From: JASLMY01 sp965226475
Lineage (GTDB): Bacteria; Pseudomonadota; Alphaproteobacteria; GCA-2731375
Direction: 5' to 3'
DNA length: 64,000 nt
NCBI GenBank assembly: GCA_965226475.1
Contig: CBDDDJ010000005.1
Span: 1,612,001-1,676,000 of the forward strand
Of the stretch, positions 17,233-26,400 are shown in pieces (positions within the stretch are counted from its first letter, which is position 1; every line of letters starts with the position of its first letter). Below the pieces are notes generated by a model. That model was not told the origin of the DNA and did not search any database. It saw only the letters and a list, made by a program, of their open reading frames with translations. Position numbers and translations under genes: made by a program.

Positions 17233-17655
17233 TCAGACCCGGTTGGGATAGCGTTCGCCCGCGATCGCCTTCACCAGCTCGAACATCCGCTTGCGAATTT
17301 CGGCGTCCTCGATCTGATAGTAGGCGCGGACGAGCTCGAGGGTTTCCCGGCGCGAGAGCTTTTCGTGATCATAATCCTGCTGACCGCCCTCCGCGAAACC
17401 GGCGCCCGAGACCTCGGCCGGCATGTCGTCGAAGAAGAAGGAGATCGGTACGTCTACAATGCGGCTCAACTGGTGGAGACGGCTGGAGCTGATTCGGTTC
17501 GCCCCACGTTCATATTTCTGTACCTGTTGGAAGGTCAGCCCGAGGGCCGCGGCGAGTTTCTCCTGGCTCATGCCCAAGAGCGTTCGGCGAAGCCGTACCC
17601 GTCCACCAACGTGGACATCCACCGGATCGGGGTGCACGGAACTACGTCGCTTCAT
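17233..17655 (-). CDS. XRE-family helix-turn-helix transcriptional regulator
   Basis: A 140-residue protein (start MKRRSSVHPDPVDVHVGGRV, ATG 17655; an ATG at 17670 would add five residues). Residues about 17-70 form a Cro/CI-type HTH: RLRRTLLGMSQEKLAAALGL then TFQQVQKYERGANRIS. The C-terminal part (LSRRETLELVRAYYQIEDAE) is helical and probably mediates dimerisation. Small XRE proteins of this type are widespread in Alphaproteobacteria between lnt and metK. The regulated genes are unknown; metK, 147 bases downstream, is an obvious candidate. Confidence 0.9.
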   Translation of the reverse strand: MKRRSSVHPDPVDVHVGGRVRLRRTLLGMSQEKLAAALGLTFQQVQKYERGANRISSSRLHQLSRIVDVPISFFFDDMPAEVSGAGFAEGGQQDYDHEKLSRRETLELVRAYYQIEDAEIRKRMFELVKAIAGERYPNRV

Positions 17656-17744
17656 GGGCCACCTGATCACTCACGCCCGACCCGGGCGGTTCAGGCTACA
17701 TACTGTCGTATGCCACTAGAGATCGCAACAAGCTTCTCCACTCA

Positions 17745-19328
17745 CTATTTTGAGTTCACCCAGCGGCGCAATTGCCCGATAATTGTTGTAAAAAGAAGAA
17801 TAGAAACAACCGGAATCCAGGTCAGGTCGCCAAATCGCCAATAGAGCGGCGGATCGGCTAGGGGCGCCGGCAAGGCTTCGTCGAGTATGCCGGCGACGCC
17901 CGACGGCAAGGCGGCGCGGGTCCGGCCCAGCGCGTCGACCACGGCGGAAATTCCCGTATTCGCGGCGCGGACCAGGGGCACCCCCTGCTCGACCGCCCGA
18001 ATTCGCGAGATTTCGAAGTGTTGCCGGGGCCCGCTCGAATCGCCGAACCAGGCATCGTTGGTCACGTTCAGCAGCCATTCCGGGCGCGTCGCCGGCGTTT
18101 CGCCCGAAAATATCGCCTCGTAGCAGATCAGCGGCTGGACGGCGGGGAGCCCCGCCCGCGCGAGCACGAGCGGTCCCGGACCCGGCGAATAGTCGACCCC
18201 GCCGGCGGCGAACTTGTCGAGGCCGAGGCGACCCAGCACGGCGCGAAACGGCAGATATTCGCCGAACGGCACCAGATGCTGCTTGTCGTAGTGGAGGACC
18301 ACGCGGCCGGTGGCATCGATCACCAGAAGGCTGTTCCAAAGCCGGAATTCACCCGCCGACGCGCGCCTCGGCGCGCCGATCAGGGCGAGACCCCCTTTCG
18401 GCAGGCTGGCCGCGATCCGCCTCAGCGCCGCCGGGCTTTCGTCGAGGAAGAAGGGCGTCGCGGTCTCGGGCCAGATCACCAGCGTGCCGGGCGCCGGCGG
18501 CGGCGTCCGGCTCATGGCCAGGTGGGAATCGAAGTTCGCCTGTCGGAGCTCGCGGCGCCACTTCAGTTTCTGGGCGATATTGGGCTGAACCAACCGCACC
18601 CGTCGCCCGCTTTCCTCCTCGGGCGCGAGGGCCGTCAAACGCAGATGCCCCAAACCCCAGATCACCCCCAGGGCGAGCAGGCCGGCCAGCGCGATCGCGC
18701 CGCCCCGCCGCTCCGTCGCCCGGGCCGGCGCGGCGGCCGCGAACACGGTTACGGCGCCCAGGCCATAAACCCCGGCAAGGGAGACAGCCTGCAACATCGC
18801 GTCCGAAACCGTCCAGGCATGGCCAACAAAGTTCCAGGGAAAGCCACTAAGAAACCAACCCCTGACCCACTCCAGCAGCACCCAGGCAGCCGCCAGCGCC
18901 AGGGGTCTTCGGCACCCCGCCCGGGGCGCCAGCCGGGCGAGCGCGGCCGCGAGGGCGGGAAAGAGCGCCATGCCGGCGGCCAGCCCCACCACGGCGGGCG
19001 CCATCACCAGGGCGTGGCGTTCCGCATTGACGAGAAAGGCATTGCCGACCCAATGCAAGCCGAGCAAAAAATAGCCGAGCCCGAACAGCCAGCCCATCGC
19101 CGCCGCGCCCATGGGCCCCCGGCGGCCGTCGATCAGCCAGACAAGGCCCGTGAAGGCCGGAATCAGCAGCGGGATGGCGTAAAACGGCGGCATCGCCAGC
19201 GCGGCGCCGGCGCCCAGTAGCGCGGCGATCGCGGCGCTCCGCCAACGTGGCGGCCCGGACACGGCGGCGGCCAGGCGGGCGAGCCATCCGCCGCGCGACG
19301 AGCTTGCCCCGGCTTCCGCCTCGCTCAC
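17745..19328 (-). CDS. lnt: Apolipoprotein N-acyltransferase
   Basis: A 527-residue inner-membrane enzyme that adds the third acyl chain to lipoproteins. About six hydrophobic segments fill the first 210 residues (e.g. ALLGAGAALAMPPFYAIPLL). The periplasmic nitrilase-like domain follows with the catalytic triad Glu in VIWPETATPFF, Lys in YDKQHLVPFGEYLPF and Cys in QPLICYEAIFSG. The start is GTG 19328, ten bases after the stop of the CorC-family gene, so the corC-lnt pair is probably one transcript. A last hydrophobic segment (WIPVVSILLFTTII) lies near the C-terminus. Confidence 0.96.
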   Translation of the reverse strand: MSEAEAGASSSRGGWLARLAAAVSGPPRWRSAAIAALLGAGAALAMPPFYAIPLLIPAFTGLVWLIDGRRGPMGAAAMGWLFGLGYFLLGLHWVGNAFLVNAERHALVMAPAVVGLAAGMALFPALAAALARLAPRAGCRRPLALAAAWVLLEWVRGWFLSGFPWNFVGHAWTVSDAMLQAVSLAGVYGLGAVTVFAAAAPARATERRGGAIALAGLLALGVIWGLGHLRLTALAPEEESGRRVRLVQPNIAQKLKWRRELRQANFDSHLAMSRTPPPAPGTLVIWPETATPFFLDESPAALRRIAASLPKGGLALIGAPRRASAGEFRLWNSLLVIDATGRVVLHYDKQHLVPFGEYLPFRAVLGRLGLDKFAAGGVDYSPGPGPLVLARAGLPAVQPLICYEAIFSGETPATRPEWLLNVTNDAWFGDSSGPRQHFEISRIRAVEQGVPLVRAANTGISAVVDALGRTRAALPSGVAGILDEALPAPLADPPLYWRFGDLTWIPVVSILLFTTIIGQLRRWVNSK

Positions 19329-19338
19329 GTCCAGGGCT

Positions 19339-20265
19339 TCACTCGGCCGTGGCCAGGCGCGTGCCGTCGACGCGGTGAATTCGGAGCTTCTTGATCCGCC
19401 GGGGATCGGCCTCGATCACCTCGAACTCGAAGCCCTCGGGATGGCGCGCCCGTTCGCCGACGCGCGGCAGACGGCCCAGCATGGCGACGACCGCGCCGCC
19501 CAGGGTCTCGATATCCTCGTCGGTCTCGTCGGGCAGAAGGTCGACGCCGAAGCGGTCCTCGAAGATCTCGACCTCGACCCGGGCGTCGGCCTCGAAACAG
19601 GTCTCCGACAGCGAGGTGATGACGTATTCTTCCTCCTCGTCGTGCTCGTCCTCGATCTCGCCGACGATCTCCTCGACTACGTCCTCGATGGTGATCAGGC
19701 CGTCGACGCCTCCGTATTCGTCGACCACCAGGGCCATGTGAATCCGGGTCGCCCGCATCCGCTCCAGGATGTCAAGGGCGGGCATGCTGGGCGGCACGAC
19801 CAGAGGCTCGCGCAGGATCTTGGTCAGCGAAAAGCCCTCGCCATCGCCCCAGAAATCCATGATGTCCTTCACGTGGACGAAGCCTTTGATCTCGTCCAGG
19901 TTCTCGCTATAGACCGGCAGGCGGGAATGGCGCCCCTCGCGGAAAGTGTGCATCACCGCATCGAGCCCGTCGTCGATGTCGACGGCGACGATGTCGGCCC
20001 GGGGCACCATGATGTCGTCAGCCTGCAGCTCGCCGAAACCGAGAATGTTCTTGAGCATGACATGCTGCTCTGGGTCGAGCATGTCGCCGTGATCGGCGTG
20101 CTCCTCGATCACGTCCTCGAGGCTTTCCTTGAGGTCCCCGTCCCCGCCGCCTGAAATGCCACGCAGCAGGTTCCTGAATAACTCGCCCAGCGAAGGCGTC
20201 GAAGTATCGGAATTGGCCCCATGTTGACGGGGCGTTCTACTTTGAGAGGAATCGTCGTTCATCAC
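19339..20265 (-). CDS. CorC/TlyC-family protein with tandem CBS domains
   Basis: A 308-residue cytosolic protein. Two CBS domains occupy about residues 80-205 (IMVPRADIVAVDIDDGLDAV; MALVVDEYGGVDGLITIEDV). A CorC_HlyC/transporter-associated domain follows at about 225-300 (LGGAVVAMLGRLPRVGE). There is no DUF21 membrane domain, so this is the soluble CorC type linked to divalent cation efflux and often encoded between ybeY and lnt. Met2 (20262) is an equally good start. It overlaps the 3' end of ybeY by 29 bases. Confidence 0.92.
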   Translation of the reverse strand: MMNDDSSQSRTPRQHGANSDTSTPSLGELFRNLLRGISGGGDGDLKESLEDVIEEHADHGDMLDPEQHVMLKNILGFGELQADDIMVPRADIVAVDIDDGLDAVMHTFREGRHSRLPVYSENLDEIKGFVHVKDIMDFWGDGEGFSLTKILREPLVVPPSMPALDILERMRATRIHMALVVDEYGGVDGLITIEDVVEEIVGEIEDEHDEEEEYVITSLSETCFEADARVEVEIFEDRFGVDLLPDETDEDIETLGGAVVAMLGRLPRVGERARHPEGFEFEVIEADPRRIKKLRIHRVDGTRLATAE

Positions 20266-20791
20266 CCTGGCTCATGCCGTTGTCGACACACCCTACCGTT
20301 TCGGCCACATAAGGGTCGGGAATCCCCAGACCGGCCAGTATACGGCGCTCCAGCGCCTCCATTTCCTCCGCCGCGCGGAGGTCTTCGTGATCGTAGCCCA
20401 GAAGATGCAAAAATCCATGTAATACGAGATGGGCGAGATGCCAGGGCACGGATTTTCCCTGCGCCGCCGCCTCTGCCAGCACCACCTCGCGTGCCAGCAC
20501 GATATCGCCCAGGCTCTCCTCGGCCTCGCGGGGCGTATCGCGCCATTCCCAGGGCGCCATCGTCGGAAAGGCCAGCACGTTGGTCGCCGCGTCGCGCCCG
20601 CGCCATTCGTCGTTCAGCCGGCGCGACAGTTCTCCATCCCCCAGCACCACGCAGACCTCCCGCGCGTCGAGCCCGTCCTCGCCCAGGGTTCGCGCCGCCT
20701 CGGCGATAACCGACACGGCCAGTTCCGCCGGTTCAGGCCGATCGGTTGCCCAGGCTGGACACGCGATCCGAACCTCGGTTCTCACCATCAC
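20237..20791 (-). CDS. ybeY: Endoribonuclease YbeY (16S rRNA 3'-end maturation)
   Basis: A 184-residue zinc-dependent endoribonuclease for rRNA maturation and ribosome quality control. The metal site is the H3xH5xH motif in HLVLHGFLHLLGYDHE near residue 120-135; upstream TNVLAFP and GDIVLARE are also conserved. A second Met lies directly after the first (20788). The start overlaps the end of the 7TM-HD gene by 59 bases, and the end overlaps corC, giving the compact order phoH - 7TM-HD - ybeY - corC - lnt. Confidence 0.95.
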   Translation of the reverse strand: MMVRTEVRIACPAWATDRPEPAELAVSVIAEAARTLGEDGLDAREVCVVLGDGELSRRLNDEWRGRDAATNVLAFPTMAPWEWRDTPREAEESLGDIVLAREVVLAEAAAQGKSVPWHLAHLVLHGFLHLLGYDHEDLRAAEEMEALERRILAGLGIPDPYVAETVGCVDNGMSQGDERRFLSK

Positions 20792-23069
20792 CTTCGCCTT
20801 GTTGCCGGGGGCGCGCGGGCAGCGCGGGATATTCGATGCGGTTGTGGAAGACGCCGAGCGTCAGGGTCCGCGCGAAGGCCTCCTCCACATGGGCGAGATC
20901 GCGGAAGGTAAGCTCGCACTCGTCGAGCTGACCGTCGGCCACCTTCTCCTGGATGACGTCGGAGACCCGCACCCGGACCTCGCTCGGCGCGGGATTGCCG
21001 AGCGCGCGGGTCGCCGCCTCCACCGAATCGGCGAGCAGCAGGATCCCCGCCTCGCGGCTTTGCGGCTTGGGGCCCGGATAGCGGAAATCATCCTCCGCGA
21101 CCTCGCCCTCGCCCGTCTCGGCGCGCTCCAGCGCCTTGGCGTAGAACCACTTCAACAGCGTCGTGCCCTGATGCTGGGTGATCGCCTCCAGCACCACCGG
21201 ACCCAGGCGCTCGCGCTCGGCGATCTCGATTCCATCCTGGACGTGGGAGAGGATGATTCGGGCCGAGGTTTCCGGCGCCAGGCGGTCATGCTCGTTCTGC
21301 TCGCGCTGGTTCTCGGCGAAATACCCGGGCCTGACGATCTTGCCGATGTCGTGGTAGAGCGCCATCACCCGGGCGCGAAGCCCGTTGGCGCCGATCGCGT
21401 CGGCCGCCGCCTCGGTAAGATTGGCGACCAGAACGGAAGCGTAATAGCTCCCGGGCGCCACCAGTGCCAGGCGCTTCAGCAAGGGATGGTCGTTCGAGGC
21501 GAGTTCCAACAGGCGCATGTCCGTCGGCTCGTCGAAGACATGCTCGATCGCCGGCAGCAGGCCGAGGGCGAGCACCGCGACGATCAGCCCGGAGGCCGCC
21601 GCCGCGCCGAGTTCCGGCAGCTTGGCGGCTCCGAAGGTATCCCCCGCCAAGAGCGTCGTCAGCGGCAGCACCGCCATCTGCGCCAGCGCGACCATCAGGC
21701 CCGCGCGCAGCAGGTCGCTTCGCCGCCTGCAGCCGCGGGCCGCGATGCCGGCAACCAGAACGCCGACGACGTAATAGGTCACCAGCCCGATATCGCCGTC
21801 GACCCGGTAGGTCACCAGGATCGTCATGCCGATCCCGACCAAGAGACTGGTCCGCGCATCGACCAGCAGCGAGACCAGCACGGTGCCGAGCGCCAGCGGC
21901 ACCAGCAGTGTCGCCGCCTCGGCCGGAATCGCCAACCCTTCCGCCAGGCCGCGACCGGCGTAATACATGGCGATCGCGAAAGCGCCGGAAATCAACACGA
22001 TGGTCAGGGTCAGCAAGGTCTGCTTGCGGTCGAGGACCTGGGCGACGCGGCCCCGGCGGAAGAAAACGCCGGCCAGCAGGATGACTCCGATCAACAACAG
22101 CGCCATCGCCGCCGTCTCGCCCCAGAGCTGACGGCCACCCGCGCTCTCGTTCAGCCAGCGCATTCGCTCCTGCACCGAAGGCTTGATCCGGTCGCCTCTG
22201 CGGACCAGCACCTCGCCCGCCCGAATACGCACGAAGACGGGCTCGATCTCGGCCACCGCCTCGTCCTTGAGCTTGCGGGTCGCCGCCTCGTTGGATCGAA
22301 GATTCGGTCCGACGAGCAACATTACCGTCTCGACGATCCAGGAGCGGACTCTCCGTGCCGTGCCGAATTGCGCATCGCCCGAGCGCGCCTGGATCAGCCG
22401 GCGCAATTGCCGCAGATCGAATATGCCGCCCAAGTGAAACAGCCGCATCGAGCGGTTCGTGGAGAGCACCATGGCCTCGATGCCACCGCGCTCAGGCAGT
22501 TCGGCGCGATTGGCCACGATCATCCGGTCCAGGCCCATGTTCAGGAAAAAATTGATCGCGATGGCGATGTCGAGAGGGTCCTCCAGATTCTCGATCAGGG
22601 GGAAGACGCCGGCCTTGATCGGCAGGCCGAGGTCGGTCTCGAAGGCGGTACGACGCTCGCCCTGGGTATCCGCCGCCGCATCACGCCGGCGCACCATTTT
22701 TCCGACCGCCGCGGAGATGCGGTCGCCGAGGTTGAAATAGAGCTCGGAATCGTAGTCGTAGACCGGCAGAACCCGGCCCGCCGCCTCCTGTCGGCGCAAC
22801 GCGGTCGCCTTGCGATCCTCCAACAAGACATCGCGTTCGGCCCGGATCGTCGATTGCGCCACGCTGTCCAACACCGGGATCGGCAGCACGGCCGGTACCG
22901 GTGGCGCGAAGAGCGCCGTCAGCATCACGACGAAAGCCGCCAGCAGCGAGAAATCGAGCGCCGGCCGCCACCGCCGCCAGCGGCCCTGGCCCAACGCCCC
23001 GTCGGCGCGCCGGCGCAACTCGTCGCGGGCGCGGAGCAGGTCGTCGCGCTGTCCGCCGTTCTCGCTCAC
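20733..23069 (-). CDS. 7TM-HD (PgpH/YqfF-type) membrane protein with a degenerate HD domain
   Basis: A 778-residue protein. A first membrane helix (LLAAFVVMLTALFA, 42-55) is followed by an extracytoplasmic 7TMR-HDED-like domain to about 315. Then come seven hydrophobic helices (about 318-510) and a cytosolic HD domain. In Gram-positives this family degrades cyclic di-AMP. The HD residues His573-Asp574 (ALYHDIGK), His609, His633 (TQHQGT) and Asp681 are kept, but the first motif, normally GTYHHS, reads GSYYAS (540-545), so the first metal-ligand His is missing. The start is GTG, overlapping the phoH TGA (GTGA). The site between phoH and ybeY is the usual one for this family. Confidence 0.9.
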   Translation of the reverse strand: MSENGGQRDDLLRARDELRRRADGALGQGRWRRWRPALDFSLLAAFVVMLTALFAPPVPAVLPIPVLDSVAQSTIRAERDVLLEDRKATALRRQEAAGRVLPVYDYDSELYFNLGDRISAAVGKMVRRRDAAADTQGERRTAFETDLGLPIKAGVFPLIENLEDPLDIAIAINFFLNMGLDRMIVANRAELPERGGIEAMVLSTNRSMRLFHLGGIFDLRQLRRLIQARSGDAQFGTARRVRSWIVETVMLLVGPNLRSNEAATRKLKDEAVAEIEPVFVRIRAGEVLVRRGDRIKPSVQERMRWLNESAGGRQLWGETAAMALLLIGVILLAGVFFRRGRVAQVLDRKQTLLTLTIVLISGAFAIAMYYAGRGLAEGLAIPAEAATLLVPLALGTVLVSLLVDARTSLLVGIGMTILVTYRVDGDIGLVTYYVVGVLVAGIAARGCRRRSDLLRAGLMVALAQMAVLPLTTLLAGDTFGAAKLPELGAAAASGLIVAVLALGLLPAIEHVFDEPTDMRLLELASNDHPLLKRLALVAPGSYYASVLVANLTEAAADAIGANGLRARVMALYHDIGKIVRPGYFAENQREQNEHDRLAPETSARIILSHVQDGIEIAERERLGPVVLEAITQHQGTTLLKWFYAKALERAETGEGEVAEDDFRYPGPKPQSREAGILLLADSVEAATRALGNPAPSEVRVRVSDVIQEKVADGQLDECELTFRDLAHVEEAFARTLTLGVFHNRIEYPALPARPRQQGEGDGENRGSDRVSSLGNRSA

Positions 23070-24052
23070 GGCTTCTGCTCCCCGAGTAGATCCCGATCGC
23101 GCGCGCCATAGGCCTTCACGATACGCGTCACCATGGGATGGCGGACGACGTCTGCATGGGTGAACTCGATAATGCCCACGTCGTCGATACCGCCAAGAAT
23201 TTCCATGGCGTCGACCAGCCCGCTTTTGGTCCCGAGCGGCAGGTCCACCTGGCTGGGATCGCCAGTAACCACCATATGCGCGTTTTCGCCCATCCGTGTC
23301 AGGATCATCTTCATCTGGATCGGCGTCGTATTCTGGGCTTCATCCAGCACGATAAAGGCGTTGGCCAGCGTCCGACCCCGCATGTAGGCGAGGGGCGCGA
23401 CCTCGATGACGCCTTCCTCCCGTCTTTTTACCACGGTTTCGCCCGGCATCATATCGAAGAGCGCATCGAGCATCGGGCGCATATAAGGATCGACTTTCTC
23501 CTCGAGCGTGCCGGGCAGGAAGCCCAGACGTTCGCCCGCCTCGACCGCCGGGCGGGTGAGGATGATCCGGTCCACCCGGCCTTCGCGCAGCATCGAGACC
23601 GCGACGGCGACGGCGATATAGGTCTTGCCCGTGCCCGCGGGCCCCAGCGCCACGACTAGCGGATGGCGGCGAAGCGCCCCGACATAGTCCGCCTGGACCG
23701 GCGAGCGGGCCCAGATGACCCGCTTCTGGGTGCGAATCGGCTCCTGCTCGCCCGCGCCGTCACCCGTGTCCCGAGCCGCCTCGGCGCTCGCCATCCGGAC
23801 CGCGCCGTCGACATCGCCGAGACCGGGTGCCTGGCCGCGCTGCAAGCGGCGATAGAGTTCGTTCAGCGCGGCGGCGGCGGCGGCGCTCTCCTCGCCCTGA
23901 ATCGAAACGCGATTTCCCCTCGGCACCATCGAGACACCCAGTTTCTGCTCGATCCGCGCCAAGTTCCGGTCATGCTCGCCATAAAGCGCCGACAGCAAGC
24001 TATTGTCCTGGAACTCGAGGACCAGTTGCGGCTGGCGGTCCTGGCCGCTCAC
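23066..24052 (-). CDS. PhoH-family ATPase (PhoH/YbeZ)
   Basis: A 328-residue cytosolic ATPase of the PhoH/YbeZ type. The Walker A motif is LGPAGTGKTYIAVAVAV near residue 140 and the Walker B region is NAFIVLDEAQNTTPIQMKM. N-terminal residues are the KH-like/ssRNA-binding segment typical of YbeZ. YbeZ associates with YbeY in rRNA handling (established for E. coli). The start is GTG 24052, overlapping the miaB TGA by four bases; the end overlaps the 7TM-HD gene by four bases. Confidence 0.95.
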   Translation of the reverse strand: MSGQDRQPQLVLEFQDNSLLSALYGEHDRNLARIEQKLGVSMVPRGNRVSIQGEESAAAAAALNELYRRLQRGQAPGLGDVDGAVRMASAEAARDTGDGAGEQEPIRTQKRVIWARSPVQADYVGALRRHPLVVALGPAGTGKTYIAVAVAVSMLREGRVDRIILTRPAVEAGERLGFLPGTLEEKVDPYMRPMLDALFDMMPGETVVKRREEGVIEVAPLAYMRGRTLANAFIVLDEAQNTTPIQMKMILTRMGENAHMVVTGDPSQVDLPLGTKSGLVDAMEILGGIDDVGIIEFTHADVVRHPMVTRIVKAYGARDRDLLGEQKP

Positions 24053-25437
24053 GAGAACCGCGCCTCCGCGCCGAGGCTGTTTTGCCCAGCCTGGACGACG
24101 CGGACCGGCACGAGATCGCCGATCCCGGCATCACCCGCCGCCAGATGCACCGCCTGCAAATAGGGGCTGCGGCCGACCAGCTGGCCCGCATGCCGGCCGG
24201 GCCGTTCGAGCAGCACGTCGAACTCGGCTCCGACCGTCGCGTCGTTGAAGGCCCGTTGCTGCGCGCCCAGAAGGGCTTGCAGGCGGGCGAGCCGCTCGCT
24301 TTTCACCGCCTCCTCGATTTGGGTCGCAAGCGTCGCGGCCGGGGTGCCGGGGCGGGGGCTGTATTTGAAGGAGTAGGCCTGGGCATAACCGACCTCGGCC
24401 ACCAGCGACATGGTGGCCTCGAAATCCTCGTCGGTCTCGCCCGGGAAGCCGACAATGAAATCGCCGGAGAGCGCCAAGTCCGGCCGCGAGGCGCGAAGCC
24501 GTCCGACCGTCTCCAGGTAGTCGGCGACCCGGTGACGGCGGTTCATCGCCGCCAGCACGCGGTCGGAACCCGACTGGATCGGCAAATGCAGATACGGCAT
24601 CAGCTTCGGGCAGTCACGATGCGCGTCGATCAACGCCTGGTCCATATCGCGGGGATGGGAGGTGGTGTAGCGGATCCGCGCCAGCCCCCCGATCTCCGCC
24701 AGCGCCAGGCAAAGGCGGGCGAGATCGAAGGGCGCGCCATCCGGCCCCTCGCCCCGGTAGGCGTTGACGTTCTGGCCGAGAAGCGTGATCTCGCGGGCGC
24801 CGCGCGCCACCAACCCCTCCGCCTCCAAGACAATTCGCGCCACCGGGCGCGAAAACTCCGCCCCGCGCGTGTAGGGCACCACACAGAAGGTGCAGAACTT
24901 GTCGCAGCCCTCCTGCACCGTCAGGAAGGCGCTGGGGCCGACCTCGGTCCGCGCCGCCGGCAGGTGGTCGAACTTGGCCTCGGCCGGGAATTCGGTGTCC
25001 AGCACGCCGACTCGGTCGCGCCCGTCCCGTTCGTCGGCCGCGCGGCGCGCCCGGGCCAGCATTTCCGGCAGGCGGTGATAGGTCTGCGGCCCCAGCACGA
25101 TATCGACGTTGGGCGCGCGCGCGAGGATCTCCTCGCCCTCGGCCTGGGCGACGCAGCCGGCGACGGCCAGCACCATGCGTCCGCCCTCGGCCGCCTTGCG
25201 CCGCTGCAGGTGGCGTAGCCGGCCGAGTTCGGAATAGGTCTTCTCCGCCGCCTTCTCGCGGATATGGCAGGTATTGACGATGACCATGTCGGCGCCTTCC
25301 GGCGCATCGACCAGGCCGTAGCCCAAGGGCGCCAGGACATCCGCCATCCGCGCGGAGTCGTAGACGTTCATCTGGCAACCGTATGTTCGGATGAAGAGCG
25401 ATTTGGCCAAGGCCGATCCGTCAACGTTGTTTCGCAA
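24049..25437 (-). CDS. miaB: tRNA-2-methylthio-N6-dimethylallyladenosine synthase MiaB
   Basis: A 462-residue radical-SAM methylthiotransferase that modifies A37 of tRNAs. The N-terminal UPF0004 domain starts LFIRTYGCQMNVYDS with the first cluster cysteine; the two others are in NTCHIRE and AGCVAQ. The radical-SAM cluster motif is GCDKFCTFCVVPYTRG, and a TRAM domain is at the C-terminus. Family length is normal (about 440-480). It heads the phoH - 7TM-HD - ybeY - corC - lnt run, and overlaps phoH by four bases. The 138 bases upstream toward plsC hold no recognisable gene and probably contain its promoter. Confidence 0.96.
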   Translation of the reverse strand: MRNNVDGSALAKSLFIRTYGCQMNVYDSARMADVLAPLGYGLVDAPEGADMVIVNTCHIREKAAEKTYSELGRLRHLQRRKAAEGGRMVLAVAGCVAQAEGEEILARAPNVDIVLGPQTYHRLPEMLARARRAADERDGRDRVGVLDTEFPAEAKFDHLPAARTEVGPSAFLTVQEGCDKFCTFCVVPYTRGAEFSRPVARIVLEAEGLVARGAREITLLGQNVNAYRGEGPDGAPFDLARLCLALAEIGGLARIRYTTSHPRDMDQALIDAHRDCPKLMPYLHLPIQSGSDRVLAAMNRRHRVADYLETVGRLRASRPDLALSGDFIVGFPGETDEDFEATMSLVAEVGYAQAYSFKYSPRPGTPAATLATQIEEAVKSERLARLQALLGAQQRAFNDATVGAEFDVLLERPGRHAGQLVGRSPYLQAVHLAAGDAGIGDLVPVRVVQAGQNSLGAEARFS

Positions 25438-25575
25438 TGTCGTCCGGTGTCTTCGTTTTGTCGCAATTAAGCAGTCGTCGCAAGCAAGTCCGGCGCGGGA
25501 TCTCCGTGCCGCGAAGGCGCCGCCGTTTACACGATGGCGCCCCTCGGATCAAGCTAAGCCCCGTGCGCCGGGACA

Positions 25576-26376
25576 TCAAGTCACCGGATCGGAGGTCGGC
25601 GCGCCGTCGACCCGGCCGACCCGGCCGCCGAGAAGGGCGGCCGTCCCCTCCGCGATCACGCCGTGACAGTGCGCCGAAAGCGCTTTTCGATCCCCGAAGT
25701 CGCCAAGGCGTACCGGCGGATGAAAACGCACCTCGACCCCGATCCGCGTCATGGCCAGCACTCGCCAGAGATGCGGCGCCAGATCCATGTCGCCATACCA
25801 GGCGATGCGGTGGCGCTGGGCACGCCCGAGCGGCAGGCCGTTCAGGCTGGTGTAGGCGATCGAAACCGGCTGGATCGGCGTCATCCCCCCCGCCACCTCG
25901 ACGGCGGCGAATAAGCCGCTTTTGAATGGTAGAACGCGATTGCCGTCGTTGCTGGTGCCTTCGGGAAACAGCACCAGCACATCGCCCGCCTCGAGCCGGC
26001 GGCGAATCGCCATCAGCTGCTGGCCGACGCGGCTTCGGCGGCGTTCGACAAAGAGGGTGCGCTGCAATCGCGCGAGCGTTCCGAAGAAGGGCCATTCGCC
26101 GACTTCGCGCTTGGCGATAAAGGAGAGTGGCCGCACCGCCGACAGCACGACGATGTCGAGCCAGGACGCATGATTGGCGACCAGCAGCAGCGGGCCGCCG
26201 GCCTGGATGGGACCATCCTGTGTGATGGCGATCCCGATCAGGCGACAGAGACCCCGGTGATAAAGGTGCGGCAGCCGCCGGGCGCCGCGATGGCCGAGGC
26301 GGACGAGGAGCCATTGCAGCGGCATCCAGGGGAGCGTGTAGAGCACAAAGGCCAGCAGCTTCAGTCCGGACGTCAT
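25576..26376 (-). CDS. plsC: 1-acyl-sn-glycerol-3-phosphate acyltransferase
   Basis: A 266-residue membrane-associated acyltransferase making phosphatidic acid. The catalytic HX4D motif is NHASWLDIVVL (near residue 68) and the second motif is VLFPEGTSNDGNRVLPF. A hydrophobic segment at the N-terminus (LLAFVLYTLPWMPLQWLLV) anchors it. Other PlsC-type enzymes (for example lysophospholipid or ornithine-lipid acyltransferases such as OlsA) have the same motifs, so the substrate is not certain. It lies 24 bases downstream of fur. Confidence 0.87.
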   Translation of the reverse strand: MTSGLKLLAFVLYTLPWMPLQWLLVRLGHRGARRLPHLYHRGLCRLIGIAITQDGPIQAGGPLLLVANHASWLDIVVLSAVRPLSFIAKREVGEWPFFGTLARLQRTLFVERRRSRVGQQLMAIRRRLEAGDVLVLFPEGTSNDGNRVLPFKSGLFAAVEVAGGMTPIQPVSIAYTSLNGLPLGRAQRHRIAWYGDMDLAPHLWRVLAMTRIGVEVRFHPPVRLGDFGDRKALSAHCHGVIAEGTAALLGGRVGRVDGAPTSDPVT

Positions 26377-26400
26377 GGCGGGACCCCTCCAGGTCCGGGC

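Noticed and set aside
20580..23111. A long plus-strand frame (over 840 residues) opposite the 7TM-HD gene
   Set aside because: It is low-complexity, rich in Arg/Gln/Asp/His, with no start signal; the minus strand encodes a recognised membrane protein.
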